DNA of 64,000 bases, taken from Mesobacillus subterraneus (GTDB lineage: Bacteria > Bacillota > Bacilli > Bacillales > Cytobacillaceae). The translations under genes and the position numbers were made by a program. Every line of letters starts with the position of its first letter. Position 1 is the first letter of the stretch. Of this stretch, positions 8,416-17,991 are shown one piece after another. The stretch lies in assembly GCF_020524355.2 (NCBI RefSeq), contig NZ_CP129019.1, forward strand, positions 3,038,001-3,102,000, in the 5' to 3' direction. The notes beneath the pieces are model-generated. The model ran no database searches, was not told the DNA's origin, and was given only the letters and a program-made list of their open reading frames with translations.

Positions 8416-8787
8416 ATGAAAGCAAAAAAAGTTTTAGCAGGAATGGTTATAGGTGGGGTTGTAGCAAGTATCGCAACACTACTATCAACTCCAAAATCAG
8501 GATATGAAACAAGAAGAACTCTTATAGCCAACAAAAATGAATACATGGAATCCATAAAGGATATTAAGGATTCAGCTGTTGAATTGAAAAACACAGTAGC
8601 CACTGCTTCAAAAGAAGGAAAAGCATCTATCCAGACATTTATCACCGATGTAAAAACGGCTATCTTTGAGTGGAAGCTTGAAACCGAAGAAAACAAGAAA
8701 GTCCTTCAGGAAGATGTAATGGAACTTGAAGATTCAATTAAAGACCTGGAAACTGAATTGGCAGCAGCTAATTCTAAAGAAAAATAA
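8416..8787 (+). CDS. yhaH: YtxH-domain protein YhaH
   Basis: A 123-residue protein with an N-terminal Gly/Ala helix (VLAGMVIGGVVASIATLLS) followed by PKSGYETR and a long charged coiled-coil tail. This is the YtxH architecture, usually small stress-related membrane-anchored proteins of unknown mechanism. Position between trpP and hpr agrees with B. subtilis yhaH. The start ATG follows GAGGTGG. Confidence 0.85.
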   Translation: MKAKKVLAGMVIGGVVASIATLLSTPKSGYETRRTLIANKNEYMESIKDIKDSAVELKNTVATASKEGKASIQTFITDVKTAIFEWKLETEENKKVLQEDVMELEDSIKDLETELAAANSKEK

Positions 8788-8799
8788 TAAACACCGAAC

Positions 8800-8850
8800 A
8801 ATCCTTCCCCTTAACTAAAATTTTTCCGGTGGGAAGGATTTTCTTTTTTT
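8800..8850 (+). terminator. Terminator after yhaH
   Basis: AATCCTTCCC (8800-8809) pairs with GGGAAGGATT (8831-8840), followed by TTCTTTTTTT. Confidence 0.85.
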
Positions 8851-9024
8851 ATCAAGAAAGATATATTAAGCAATTGGCATTTTTCTTATAACAAATAAAA
8901 ATTACGTTAAAAAACCCTGACTTTAGAAGAAATTTAACAAATTCTAAAAATTTTGTAAATTTATATCTTTATTAATTTTTGTTTTATTGGCATAATGAAA
9001 ATAGAAACAATAAAGTAGGTGATT

Positions 9025-9606
9025 ATGAGAATGGGAGATAAAAATTATTCTATGAAAGAAGCAATGATATTTAGCCAGAGAATTGCCCAGTTAAGCAAAG
9101 CCCTATGGAAGTCTGTTGAGAAGGACTGGCAGCAATGGATCAAACCATTCGACCTGAATATCAATGAGCACCATATATTATGGATTGCTTATCATTTGAA
9201 TGGTGCTTCGATTTCTGATGTGGCAAAATTCGGAGTCATGCATGTTTCCACTGCTTTTAACTTTTCCAAAAAGCTTGAGGAACGTGGTTATTTAAAGTTT
9301 TCCAAGAAGGAAAGTGACAAGAGAAATACTTATATCCAGCTTACCGAAGAAGGCGAAGGTATATTGCTCGCTTTGATGGAAAACTATGAACCAGATACTA
9401 ATGCCGTTTTTTCAGGAGCCATGCCTTTGAAGGAACTATACGGAAAGTTCCCTGATATCATTGAAATCATGGCAATTGTCCGCAATATTTATGGCGATGA
9501 TTTTATGGAAATATTCGAGAAGTCTTTTTCGAATATCGATAACAAGTTTTCTGATGAAGACGGTAAACTTAAAAAAATAGATCCGGCCGAAAAGGAGTAT
9601 GCTTAA
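9025..9606 (+). CDS. hpr: MarR-family transition-state regulator Hpr (ScoC)
   Basis: A winged-helix regulator of 193 residues whose core ([36 protein letters not shown] and the [18 protein letters not shown] recognition region) is diagnostic for Hpr/ScoC. In B. subtilis it represses protease genes and affects sporulation during the transition to stationary phase. Start: GTG 9019, ATG 9025 and ATG 9031 are all in frame; the AGGTGATT site favours ATG 9025 or 9031. Its C-terminal tail is slightly shorter and more diverged than in B. subtilis. Confidence 0.9.
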   Translation: MRMGDKNYSMKEAMIFSQRIAQLSKALWKSVEKDWQQWIKPFDLNINEHHILWIAYHLNGASISDVAKFGVMHVSTAFNFSKKLEERGYLKFSKKESDKRNTYIQLTEEGEGILLALMENYEPDTNAVFSGAMPLKELYGKFPDIIEIMAIVRNIYGDDFMEIFEKSFSNIDNKFSDEDGKLKKIDPAEKEYA

Positions 9607-9633
9607 TTCTATAGGCACACTGCTACTCCACAA

Positions 9634-9755
9634 TAGAGGAAGATTCCCCCATGAGCTGCAAACTTACCCGCTTCCTCTGGCTGTTGTTTTTGGCTGAAGT
9701 CCAGCTGAAATCATCTTATAAAGCGGATGAATGGACATAAACCCTCCGCTTTTTG
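9634..9755 (+). terminator. Two weak hairpins after hpr
   Basis: AGAGGAAG...CTTCCTCT (9634-9688) and AAGCGGA...TCCGCTTTTTG (about 9720-9755). The second has a T tail and is the better terminator candidate. No gene is visible between 9607 and 9949. Confidence 0.35.
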
Positions 9756-9949
9756 TTCTTCTTTCGGTTTGCTCATCCCCTCACATTCAAAGAATGCTTA
9801 CAGTTTGGCAAACCTTGATTTCAGTTAACTTCTTTTCAACCCTCCTGCACCAAATACCTAGTTATATGCCATTATCAAATAACTATCTTTTTCTTAAAAT
9901 ATTTGGTATTGTATTTAAGATAAAAAGATTGCTAAGGAGGGATTCTTCG

Positions 9950-10138
9950 ATGATCTCCATTTTGTTCATGTTTGTCCTTTTTGCTGCTTTCATTCTCTTC
10001 TATATAAATAAGCTTACAGATTCCCTCTGCATCCAGAAGGAAATACCTGAAGACAAACATGCGAAAATATTCAGGACGATCAATATTTTAGTTACAATAT
10101 TGCTGATTTCATCATTCGTTGAAATACTTTATACGTGA
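9950..10138 (+). CDS. Small two-helix membrane protein (62 aa)
   Basis: AAGGAGG at 9934-9940 precedes ATG 9950 with good spacing. The protein begins with a hydrophobic helix (ISILFMFVLFAAFILFYI), has a charged middle (QKEIPEDKHAKIF), and ends with a second helix (NILVTILLISSFVEILYT). A GC-rich terminator follows directly. The frame is open further upstream but without a ribosome binding site. I do not recognise the family. Confidence 0.65.
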   Translation: MISILFMFVLFAAFILFYINKLTDSLCIQKEIPEDKHAKIFRTINILVTILLISSFVEILYT

Positions 10139-10151
10139 CTACATAAATTAA

Positions 10152-10183
10152 GCGGTGAGGCTTCCCTCACCGCTCTTTATTTT
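10152..10183 (+). terminator. Terminator after the 62-aa membrane protein
   Basis: GCGGTGAGG (10152-10160), loop CTTC, CCTCACCGC (10165-10173), then TCTTTATTTT. Confidence 0.85.
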
Positions 10184-10241
10184 CCAATTCCATTAAGTCT
10201 TTAACTGATTAAGGCATGCAGAAAGCATTGCCCATCGATGC

Positions 10242-10334
10242 TTACAGCCAGGAAGCACCGATAATGATCAACAGAATGAACAAGACAACGAGCAATGCAA
10301 AGCCGCCGCCATATCCATGTCCTCCTCCAGACAT
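10242..10334 (-). CDS. YjcZ-family sporulation microprotein (30 aa)
   Basis: Minus-strand ATG 10334 behind AAAGGAGG opens a 30-residue frame: MSGGGHGYGGGF followed by one hydrophobic helix ALLVVLFILLIIIGASWL. This is the YjcZ/sporulation-protein pattern: glycine-rich head plus a single conserved helix. It is the last of three tandem copies, each with its own ribosome binding site. Such proteins are generally spore-associated; the exact role is unknown. Confidence 0.8.
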   Translation of the reverse strand: MSGGGHGYGGGFALLVVLFILLIIIGASWL

Positions 10335-10424
10335 TGAGGTTCCTCCTTTCTGCTTTAAGAACTTGCCTTAACATCGTTTTTTAAATATGGGGGCCAGATG
10401 TCCCCCATACTCTTTATTCAGAAA

Positions 10425-10508
10425 TTAAAGCCAAGCTGCACCCACGATGATTAACAGAATGAATAACACGACAATTAACGCGAAGCCGCCGCCGTATCCT
10501 GCACCCAT
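10425..10508 (-). CDS. YjcZ-family sporulation microprotein (27 aa)
   Basis: AAGGAGGTG precedes ATG 10508. The product is MGAGYGGGF followed by the helix ALIVVLFILLIIVGAAWL. It is the middle paralogue of three; the helix differs from its neighbours only at conservative positions, which supports selection on the protein. Confidence 0.8.
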   Translation of the reverse strand: MGAGYGGGFALIVVLFILLIIVGAAWL

Positions 10509-10601
10509 ATTAACACCTCCTTCCAAAGTGGTTATGATATCTTATTCAAGTAATGTCGATTCCGCATAGGCAAATATCCTGCATTACTTGCATTTTGTTG
10601 T

Positions 10602-10682
10602 TTACAGGTAAGCTGCTCCAACAACGATCAGCAAGATGAACAGGACAACGATTAACGCAAAGCCTGAATTATAGTGGACCAT
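10602..10682 (-). CDS. YjcZ-family sporulation microprotein (26 aa)
   Basis: AAAGGAGGT precedes ATG 10682. The product is MVHYNSGF followed by ALIVVLFILLIVVGAAYL. It is first of the three in transcription order and lacks the glycine-rich head of the others. prsA is divergent just upstream. Confidence 0.75.
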   Translation of the reverse strand: MVHYNSGFALIVVLFILLIVVGAAYL

Positions 10683-10874
10683 TTTCAACTACCTCCTTTT
10701 TTTCTCTTCTCTTCATCCTATGCACCCTCGAACAAACGGTATAGATATCCGCCCAACTCCTTACATAACCAAAAAAATCCATTAGTTATTTTTTGTAGAA
10801 AATTGAAATTATGTTATAGTAGAGTTTGTGGATTAAAACGACCACTAGAATTTTCTGTTTAGGAGATGTTCACC

Positions 10875-11756
10875 ATGAAAAAAATGATAATTTCCCTCAC
10901 GGTTGCAGCCGGAGTTATGGGATTAGCTGCTTGCAGTAACGATAATGCTGATTCTTCAGAAGTAATCGTTGAGTCGAAAGCAGGCAACATTACCAAGGAA
11001 GAGCTTTATCAATCCATGAAGGAAAAGTATGGAGAGCAAGCACTTCAAGAATTGCTTTATCAAAAAGTTCTTGCGGAAAATTATGAAGTGACTGATAAAG
11101 AGGTTGAAGAAAAAGTGGCCGAGCTTAAGGAAGAGCTTGGAGAGAACTTCGAGCTAGTTCTACAGCAAAACCAGCTTAAGGACGAGGAAGAATTAAAAGA
11201 AGTCCTTAAAGATCAGCTTCTAATGGAAAAAGCTGCGCTTAAAGATGTGAAGGTCAGCGAAGAAGAAGTAAAGAAGCGTTACGAAGAGTACAAGCCTGAA
11301 ATCAAGGCTAGTCACATCCTTGTAAAAGATGAAAAAACAGCCCAGGAAGTAAAGAAGAAGCTTGATGAGGGCGCAAAGTTTGAAGACCTGGCGAAAGAGT
11401 ATTCACAAGACCCTGGTTCAGCTGCAAATGGCGGAGATCTTGGTTTCTTCGGACCTGGAAAAATGGTTCCTGAATTCGAAGAGGCTGCTTACGGCCTAGA
11501 AGTAAACAAAATCAGTGAACCTGTTCAATCACAGCACGGTTTCCATATCATCAAGGTAACTGAAAAGAAAGAAAAAGAATCTTACGAAAAAATGAAGGAC
11601 GAGCTTGAGTATGAGTTGAAGCTTACTCAGCTAGATTCTAATAAGATTCAAGAAGTCTTAAAGCGTGAACTTGATGCAGCAAATGTAAAGATCAAGGACA
11701 AAGATCTTAAAGGTGCTGCTGAATTCCCAGAAGCCGAAGCACCAACACAACCATAA
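10875..11756 (+). CDS. prsA: Foldase lipoprotein PrsA (peptidyl-prolyl isomerase)
   Basis: A 293-residue lipoprotein with signal peptide and lipobox LAAC (Cys20), so it is anchored on the outer face of the membrane. The central parvulin (PpiC) domain starts at KASHILVKDEKTAQEV and includes GGDLGFFGPGKMVPEFEEAA and HGFHIIKV; flanking helical regions form the NC domain. It helps secreted proteins fold after export. ATG 10866 is in frame, but AGGAG sits on it; ATG 10875 is correctly spaced. Confidence 0.93.
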   Translation: MKKMIISLTVAAGVMGLAACSNDNADSSEVIVESKAGNITKEELYQSMKEKYGEQALQELLYQKVLAENYEVTDKEVEEKVAELKEELGENFELVLQQNQLKDEEELKEVLKDQLLMEKAALKDVKVSEEEVKKRYEEYKPEIKASHILVKDEKTAQEVKKKLDEGAKFEDLAKEYSQDPGSAANGGDLGFFGPGKMVPEFEEAAYGLEVNKISEPVQSQHGFHIIKVTEKKEKESYEKMKDELEYELKLTQLDSNKIQEVLKRELDAANVKIKDKDLKGAAEFPEAEAPTQP

Positions 11757-11765
11757 TCAAGAACA

Positions 11766-11811
11766 AAAAGCACAAGCGTCTCGAGGGGCTATGCGCTGGA
11801 ACTGAATTAAG
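11766..11811 (+). repeat. Short (internally deleted) copy of the ~122-bp element
   Basis: Only head and tail remain (CACAAGCGTCTCGAGGGG...GCTGGAACTG). It is followed by AACTACATGTAGTT and then ATCCACAC at 11814-11835, the same flank as the short copy at 50.9 kb. Confidence 0.75.
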
Positions 11812-11849
11812 GTAACTACATGTAGTTATCCACACTTTAATTACAACGA

Positions 11850-11893
11850 AAAAACACTGGCTCCTTCAATTAAAGGAGACCAGTGTTTTTTTA
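11850..11893. terminator. Bidirectional terminator between prsA and yhaL
   Basis: AAAAAACACTGG pairs with CCAGTGTTTTTT, with an inner CTCCTT/AAGGAG stem. T tracts are present on both strands. Confidence 0.85.
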
Positions 11894-12073
11894 TGCTTCC
11901 GCCGAATTTTCACGTTGTTCTTTTTCTCGCTCAAGACGCTTCATATATAGCTCGCCCTCACGTTCAATGCTTTCCATTTCTTCTTTCCGTTCTTCTTTCC
12001 CTGTTTTCACTGCCATGAAGGCACTGAATACGACCCCTGCTGCGACTGCTATTACCCAGATTGGAATTGACAT
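11891..12073 (-). CDS. yhaL: Sporulation-associated membrane protein YhaL
   Basis: A 60-residue protein starting at ATG 12073 behind GGAGGG: a single N-terminal helix (PIWVIAVAAGVVFSAFMAV) then a highly charged Lys/Glu tail (KTGKEERKEEMESIERE). This matches YhaL in length, topology and position next to prsA. The upstream open extension to 12106 lacks a start signal. Confidence 0.8.
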   Translation of the reverse strand: MSIPIWVIAVAAGVVFSAFMAVKTGKEERKEEMESIEREGELYMKRLEREKEQRENSAEA

Positions 12074-12174
12074 TTCTTCATACCCTCCATTTAAAAGGTT
12101 GTCCAAATTGAACTCTTACAGTATTAATATGAGGTTTTTTTTAAAATATGCCATTTTTAAAAGTTGAACTAAAA

Positions 12175-12376
12175 AGTCTACCTTTTCATTTCGCTCCATG
12201 TGCTTCGCTTTCCACGGGCGGCCTGGGAGCCTCTTCGGCACAAGCGTCTGTGGGGTCTCCCACTGACCTTTCATCCGCAGGACAATGATTGACTTCCTCG
12301 AAAAAGTCCCACGCATGAAGGAAATGTGTCAGCATTTTCGAGGAGTCTACGCATCTTCCGCTTCATTCAATGGGTA
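12175..12376 (+). repeat. Second dispersed repeat family (common in Bacillaceae)
   Basis: The segment from TTTCATTTCGCTCCATG through GCTTTCCACGGGCGG, GGGAGCCTCTTCGGC and GGGGTCTCCCACTG to CATCTTCCGCTTCATTCA resembles a non-coding repeat that I recall from many Bacillus intergenic regions. It occupies most of the gap between yhaL and yhaM and has no good reading frame. This identification is from memory of the family and needs an alignment. Confidence 0.5.
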
Positions 12377-12450
12377 ATTCTTAAGTTCAACTTATACAGA
12401 AAATAAAAAAAAGACCCCCTCCACGGAATTGGAGTGAGCCTGTTTTGCTT

Positions 12451-13395
12451 TTACTTATGAAATACTGGCTTGTAAAATGAGCGATTATCAAGAGCGAATA
12501 CTCTTTCGGAGAACTCGCCTGGTTTAACCCTGGCAAGCGCACGGTCGAGCATATTCATTTTCGCATCAAGATTATCGATGTAATGAAGAATTTCAGCCTC
12601 TTTAATCATCGGCGGTTTTGGACTGCCCCATTCCGCTTTCCCGTGGTGGGACAATACCATATGCTGAAGAATGACTACTTCTTCACCGCTGATGCCTAGT
12701 TCATCGGCTGCCTTACCAATTTCATTGACCATGATGGATATATGTCCGAGCAAATTCCCTTCAACCGTGTAAGTTGTTGAAATCGGGCCGGATAGCTCAA
12801 AGACTTTACCTAAATCATGAAGAATGACCCCAGCATACAATAGATCCTTATCAAGGCTTGGATATAGCGTTGCGATTGATTTCGCAAGGTCCAACATGGA
12901 GACAACGTGATACGCAAGTCCCGAAACAAATTCATGATGGTTTTTAGTCGCTGCAGGATATTCCATAAAAGCATTCATATGCTTCTTCAATAAATGTCTG
13001 GTAACCCTTTGAATGTTAGGGTTCTTCATTTCGAAAATGTATTGGGTGAGCTTGCTGCTCATTTCATCCTGGCTGACAGGGGCTGTCTCAAGAAAATCAG
13101 ATAGTTTGACAGAGTCAGCTGTCGATGTTGGCCTGATTTGCCTGATCTTCAACTGGTTTCGCCCTCGGTAATTCTGGATATCTCCCTGGACTTTTACAAT
13201 GCTTTCTGCAGAGTAAGTACTTTCATCTTCGTCAGAAACATCCCAAAGCTTTGCTTCGATTTCCCCGCTCTGGTCCTGGAGGATGAGTGTCAAAAACGGC
13301 TTCCCATTGCTGGCAATCCCTTTTGACGAATGCTTGATCAATAAAAATAATTCTACCTGGTCCCCTGTTTCGTGATTCAAAATTCCTTTATTCAT
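12451..13395 (-). CDS. yhaM: 3'-5' exoribonuclease YhaM
   Basis: A 314-residue nuclease with an N-terminal OB fold (about residues 12-90, [20 protein letters not shown]) and an HD domain with the metal motif LHDLGK at about 192-197 and further His residues (HHEF, HHGK). YhaM trims RNA and DNA from the 3' end. It begins the yhaM-yhaN-yhaO order seen in B. subtilis, with yhaN some 75 bases upstream. Confidence 0.93.
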   Translation of the reverse strand: MNKGILNHETGDQVELFLLIKHSSKGIASNGKPFLTLILQDQSGEIEAKLWDVSDEDESTYSAESIVKVQGDIQNYRGRNQLKIRQIRPTSTADSVKLSDFLETAPVSQDEMSSKLTQYIFEMKNPNIQRVTRHLLKKHMNAFMEYPAATKNHHEFVSGLAYHVVSMLDLAKSIATLYPSLDKDLLYAGVILHDLGKVFELSGPISTTYTVEGNLLGHISIMVNEIGKAADELGISGEEVVILQHMVLSHHGKAEWGSPKPPMIKEAEILHYIDNLDAKMNMLDRALARVKPGEFSERVFALDNRSFYKPVFHK

Positions 13396-13471
13396 AGTTA
13401 ACCGCCCTCTCCTCTCTGCAACAGTATAACATACAGAGTCTATTGTCTCTGATTCTCAAACCATGGCATTT

Positions 13472-16468
13472 TTAAACTATATTTGTACTTTTTTCTTGCA
13501 GACTGATAATTACATTTTCGGTAAAATAGTCAAGCAGATGACGATGGCATGTAAAAATGAGAATCTGATTGTTATTGCTCATTTCCTTAAGCAGCTTAAT
13601 AATCCGCCCAGTCCTGTTATAATCAAAATTGACAAAGCTGTCATCGATGATAATTGGGAATGGATAACGATCATAATGTCCGGCTGCAAGTGCCAGCCTG
13701 ATGGATACATAGACTTGTTCAGCAGTTGCCTGGCTAAGTTCATTCGCTTCAAATAACATATGATCATTTCTTTCAATCAAAAAACCGCTTCCTGTAAGTT
13801 GAGGAATGATTTTCACATAACCTCCATCAGTTAAAACCGACAGGAATTTCTCAGCTTTGACCAGCATTTTCGGCAAGCGCTCATCCTTATAACGGTCAAT
13901 TGTCCGCGAAAGCAAATCCTTTGCAACCGCAAACTTCGCCCATTCCTTCGCATCTTCCGCAAACTCATGCTGAAGCTGCTTATATTTATGGAGCAATTCA
14001 CTGTAAATGCCACCTTCTTCAAGCACCTTCACCTTATGCTTTACATCCGCGATTACATCAAACTGTGTGGTTAACTCCGCCTTGCTCTGCTCTAGCCTCA
14101 ATTCATTTTCATCGATTTGTTCCTCTAGCGAAACTCCTGTCAAAATCTTTTCACGATCCTCATCAGTCATTCCAGAGGCAAGCAGCTGGTAATTTATATC
14201 CTCAAGCCTTGCACTCCAGTTTTTCACCCATGCAGCAGCCTTCGCTTTCTGCCTGAATTCATCTTCACCTTCAGTTCCGGCCAGAGCAAGTAACCCTACT
14301 TTTTCTTGAATAATCACTACTTCTTCCTTCTGCAGTGATGAATGTTCTTCTTCAACTTCCTCTAGTTTAACGGTCAGTCCGTGATACCTCGACTTCTGGT
14401 CAATTTCTTCACGCAGTTTCCTCTTCAGCAGACTAGCTGCCTCCACTGGAGCAAGATTGCTATTTTGAAGAAATCGTTCAGCAAGCATTTTCAGGCTGTT
14501 TTCCATTTCCATTAAAGAATCAGTTACTTTCTTTAAGCTTTCTTTATTTCTCTTTCTCTCACGGAAATACTGCTTCAGCGTATCTATTAATTGATAGGCA
14601 TCCATAACCTTAATCGTGCCTGCAGTTTCCATTAGACCAAATTGCTTCAGTAATTCTGCCCTTTTCCGGTTTACATCTGCACTATCTGCTTCCCATGCTT
14701 CAAATTGCTGAACTACTTTTTCAAAACGATCATGCTGCTGTTCAATTTTAATGAGCAGTTCGCGATAGCGCTGATTCGCCTCTTTGTCCCTGGCAAGCAG
14801 ATTTTTGATTGTAAAAGCACTGCCTTCCCGCTGGCTGTTCAACGCCTCTTTCAGCTCTCTTTCACGCGCAAGCAACTTGGAAAGAACCCGGTCCTCCACT
14901 GGCATTTTCTCACTTGACTTATTGCGAGCAGCCAATAAAAACACCAGTCCTGCTAAACCGATTCCAGCTAGAAACCATAGGCCATTTGTAATTCCCCAAA
15001 GAAATACAATGAGAAAAAAACTTCCAAGAAGGAGTAACTGATTATACTCTTTCTTCTGCTGCTTTTTTCGTCTGATTTTTTCACTGTCTTCCCTGGATTT
15101 GGCGGCATCAATTTGGTCCAAGACATAATTTAATTCAGACTGAATTCTTTCTTTATTCGCCAATAGATCCAATTCATTCACTAATTCATTTCGCTTTCCT
15201 TCATCAAGAAGTTCACCTTTCGCACCTTCAGCCCTTGCCTCAAGTTCTGCCAGTGTCTTTTTCTCCTCTTCAAAGTCAGCCTCCAGCTCCAGCTTTTTTT
15301 CCTTTAATCTTTGCTCAGTCTGCTGGATGTTTTCGGCCTGTTCCTTAATAAAGATACTTGTGTTGATTTCAAGGATATTTCCTTCGTTGAAATCCGTATG
15401 AAGCTTGTCATTTAACTGACTTATTTCTTCTGATATTTCCTCCAGTTTGGATTCAAGAAGTCTTTTTTCCTGCTTCAGTTGGTCATATAAAAGCAGATTC
15501 TCAATTCTGGCTTCAATTTCAGTTTCCATCCCCAGCAATTCAGCATTCGGCCTGTTCATCTCCAGTTCTTTCAGGAAATGGTCCTTCTTCTCTTTTATCC
15601 TTAACAATTTTGCCTGGATGACCTTAAGCTGCTCGTCCAATTTCTCAAGACGGTTGAAACCATCTTCCGGAAAAAATCCCGGATCATGCTCACGAATTTT
15701 GCTCTCTATTGTTACGGCTTCTATGACAAGCTTTTCATTTCGCTTGTACTCACGAAGCTTAAGCCCTTTTTGCTCCAGCATTGCAATTTCTTTGTGCAAC
15801 TGAGCAATTTTATTGGTCAATCCGTCTTTCGTAGTCATCAGCTCGGAATATTTTTCGTTCTGCATTTCTGCGATTTTCAATGAGGTTTGAACTTCTTTCA
15901 ACTCTTTCAGTTTCTCATTCAGTATAGGCCTCTTCCCACTTGGCTTGAAACGCTGCTCCATTTCCTTTGTCAGGAAACTCTCCGTATTAAAGAGCTTATC
16001 TGTACCAAGCGTTCCGGCAGAGAACAAGTACCTGCCAAGCTCTTCTCCCTTCATTGCATGGATATTTTGCAACCCATGGACATTGAACGAATAAATAGCC
16101 TGGAAAATGCTTTTATCCATTCTGTTCAGGAGATCTTTAAGTAAGTCTTCTCCACCAATCGTCCCGTCCTCAAGCGAGACAGTCACATCACCTGCAGCCT
16201 TACCTTTCACCCTCTCAATGACAGCCACTCCCCTGTCAGGGAAAAAGGCCTTTATTTTACCGCCATACTTTGGGTTATTTTTTGGCTCATAGCGGATTTC
16301 GGAACTTTGCTTAGCCGGAAAACCAAACAAGATACTATGGATGAATGACATGATGGTCGATTTGCCTGCTTCATTTTCACCATAGAAAATTTGCAGTTGC
16401 CCTACAGAGCCAATCACATAATCCTCGAGCTTGCCATATCCGTATATATGCAGTTCAATAAGTTTCAT
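13472..16468 (-). CDS. yhaN: SbcC-like AAA/SMC-type ATPase YhaN
   Basis: A 998-residue protein with Walker A GENEAGKST at residues 30-38 and a Walker B region IIIDDSFVNFD near the C-terminus, separated by long coiled coils as in SbcC/Rad50. Unusually, the middle (about residue 500) has two adjacent hydrophobic segments (LLLGSFFLIVFLWGIT, WFLAGIGLAGLVFLLAA), so it may be membrane-tethered. ATG 16468 has AAGGAGG before it; the frame is open to 16486. It follows the yhaO stop by 14 bases, so the two probably form one nuclease complex in DNA repair or recombination. Confidence 0.9.
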   Translation of the reverse strand: MKLIELHIYGYGKLEDYVIGSVGQLQIFYGENEAGKSTIMSFIHSILFGFPAKQSSEIRYEPKNNPKYGGKIKAFFPDRGVAVIERVKGKAAGDVTVSLEDGTIGGEDLLKDLLNRMDKSIFQAIYSFNVHGLQNIHAMKGEELGRYLFSAGTLGTDKLFNTESFLTKEMEQRFKPSGKRPILNEKLKELKEVQTSLKIAEMQNEKYSELMTTKDGLTNKIAQLHKEIAMLEQKGLKLREYKRNEKLVIEAVTIESKIREHDPGFFPEDGFNRLEKLDEQLKVIQAKLLRIKEKKDHFLKELEMNRPNAELLGMETEIEARIENLLLYDQLKQEKRLLESKLEEISEEISQLNDKLHTDFNEGNILEINTSIFIKEQAENIQQTEQRLKEKKLELEADFEEEKKTLAELEARAEGAKGELLDEGKRNELVNELDLLANKERIQSELNYVLDQIDAAKSREDSEKIRRKKQQKKEYNQLLLLGSFFLIVFLWGITNGLWFLAGIGLAGLVFLLAARNKSSEKMPVEDRVLSKLLARERELKEALNSQREGSAFTIKNLLARDKEANQRYRELLIKIEQQHDRFEKVVQQFEAWEADSADVNRKRAELLKQFGLMETAGTIKVMDAYQLIDTLKQYFRERKRNKESLKKVTDSLMEMENSLKMLAERFLQNSNLAPVEAASLLKRKLREEIDQKSRYHGLTVKLEEVEEEHSSLQKEEVVIIQEKVGLLALAGTEGEDEFRQKAKAAAWVKNWSARLEDINYQLLASGMTDEDREKILTGVSLEEQIDENELRLEQSKAELTTQFDVIADVKHKVKVLEEGGIYSELLHKYKQLQHEFAEDAKEWAKFAVAKDLLSRTIDRYKDERLPKMLVKAEKFLSVLTDGGYVKIIPQLTGSGFLIERNDHMLFEANELSQATAEQVYVSIRLALAAGHYDRYPFPIIIDDSFVNFDYNRTGRIIKLLKEMSNNNQILIFTCHRHLLDYFTENVIISLQEKSTNIV

Positions 16469-16482
16469 AAAGCTGCCTCCTT

Positions 16483-17709
16483 TCATTCATTTTTCAGCAG
16501 GAGCTGAAGCAGAATCCTTTCTGCATCCTCAACCAGCTGATCTTTTTCACTTTCCGACAGCATCCCTAAATGCCTTCTAGCCTGGCTGTGCTGGAATAAT
16601 GGAGACAGTGAGTCTTTTACATTATCGTATTGCTCAATAGAGTTGAATAACTCTTCATAAAAATCGCTTTGCTTAATCAATTCAGCGCGGTCGACGGCAA
16701 TGTTTTCGGAGAAATTGAGCCTGTGCACCCAGACAAAAGACTCCTCATCCTTCTCAGCTTCCTGCAGAAGTTCAATAAGTTCACCACTGGCGACTTTTTC
16801 AATCACATCTTTCTGGCCCGAATCCAGGTTATCAATCCGGATATCCAGCAGGACCCCTTTTCCTTGTCTTCTTTTCCCATCAATGACGGCCAGACATTTT
16901 TCATAAATAGCATTGAAGCTTAACGAATCCTTCGCGTCAATAATTGTTTCGTCCCAAATCACATCAGCTGTTTCAATAAAAGAAACGTCGGATCCTGCTT
17001 CTGTCAACTGAACAATATACGCCCCTTTTTCACCGGTTTCCTTCCTGTTTCGTCCCTGTGGATTGCCAGGATAGACAACATAAGGCTGCTGTGATAAAGC
17101 CGCCTTTTTATGAATATGGCCCAGTGCCCAATAATCATAGTCTTTGTCAATAAGTTCAGATAAACTGAACGGTGCGTATTTCCCGTGATCACTCGCTCCG
17201 TCAAAATGTCCATGAAGCATACCGACGTGAAAATCTGCGCCATCAATCTTTTTATACTTCTCAATCCATCGCTCCATTACATGCCGCTCAGGATAGCTGA
17301 AACCGTACAAATGGACAAGAGTGCCATCATGCTTCTTAAAATCAGCCTTTTCCACCTGATCTAAGAAAAAGTGAACGTTATCCGGAAAATCAATCGTCAC
17401 AGATTTTGCGCCAAGATGGTCATGATTTCCGTGTATTGCGTATACCTTGATTCCTTTTTCAGCGAGCCTTTCCATTTCATTGCGAAGAACAGCCTGAGCT
17501 CGAATGCTCCTGTCCTCAGCATCGTATAGATCACCTGCAATGACGACAAAATCAACTTCATGGTTGATCGCCGCATCCGTGATAATTTTCAAAGCTGTAA
17601 ATGTACTCTCCTGCAACCTGTGAAAAATGGCTTTGGGCAAGTGCCTCAGACCGACCATCGGGCTATCAAGATGAAGGTCGGCAGTATGTAAAAACTTCAC
17701 CTGTTTCAT
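16483..17709 (-). CDS. yhaO: SbcD-like metallophosphoesterase YhaO
   Basis: A 408-residue calcineurin-like phosphoesterase with all motifs visible: HTADLHLD (8-15), GDLYD, GNHDH, HGHFDG and GHIHKK. It is the nuclease partner of YhaN (SbcD/Mre11 type). ATG 17709 is preferred to the open extension to 17769, since AAAGGA lies eight bases upstream and it yields the canonical N-terminus MKQVKFLHTADLHLD. Confidence 0.92.
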   Translation of the reverse strand: MKQVKFLHTADLHLDSPMVGLRHLPKAIFHRLQESTFTALKIITDAAINHEVDFVVIAGDLYDAEDRSIRAQAVLRNEMERLAEKGIKVYAIHGNHDHLGAKSVTIDFPDNVHFFLDQVEKADFKKHDGTLVHLYGFSYPERHVMERWIEKYKKIDGADFHVGMLHGHFDGASDHGKYAPFSLSELIDKDYDYWALGHIHKKAALSQQPYVVYPGNPQGRNRKETGEKGAYIVQLTEAGSDVSFIETADVIWDETIIDAKDSLSFNAIYEKCLAVIDGKRRQGKGVLLDIRIDNLDSGQKDVIEKVASGELIELLQEAEKDEESFVWVHRLNFSENIAVDRAELIKQSDFYEELFNSIEQYDNVKDSLSPLFQHSQARRHLGMLSESEKDQLVEDAERILLQLLLKNE

Positions 17710-17780
17710 TTGGTTATTCCTTTCCCGTCCTATTTCTTTTATTTTAACACTCCAAAAATACGAATGCACGTTCTAATAAA

Positions 17781-17936
17781 GAAAAGTGTAAGCGCCTTGG
17801 TCAGCCCCGACAAGCGCTGGAGGGCCTGTCGGTGAAGTCATTCTTTGACTTCATTGGCAGGACCGAAGCGCCTCGAGGGGCTAGGCGCTGGAGCTGGACA
17901 AAGAAAAGTGTAAGCGCCTTGGTCAGCCTCATCAAG
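17781..17936 (+). repeat. ~122-bp element, one full copy plus a truncated second copy
   Basis: A full copy (head GTGTAAGCGCCTTGG to tail GGCGCTGGAGCTGG) is followed by the first ~30 bases of another. It lies upstream of yhaO and downstream of the peptidase gene, both minus, yet keeps the + orientation. Confidence 0.85.
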
Positions 17937-17956
17937 TGAATATTTTATAATATAAA

Positions 17957-17986
17957 AAACCGCAGTCCTCATCTGAACTGCAGTTC
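17957..17986 (-). terminator. Terminator after the peptidase E gene
   Basis: Reading the minus strand, AACTGCAGT pairs with GACTGCGGTT and is followed by TTTTTAT. Confidence 0.75.
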
Positions 17987-17991
17987 CGCTT

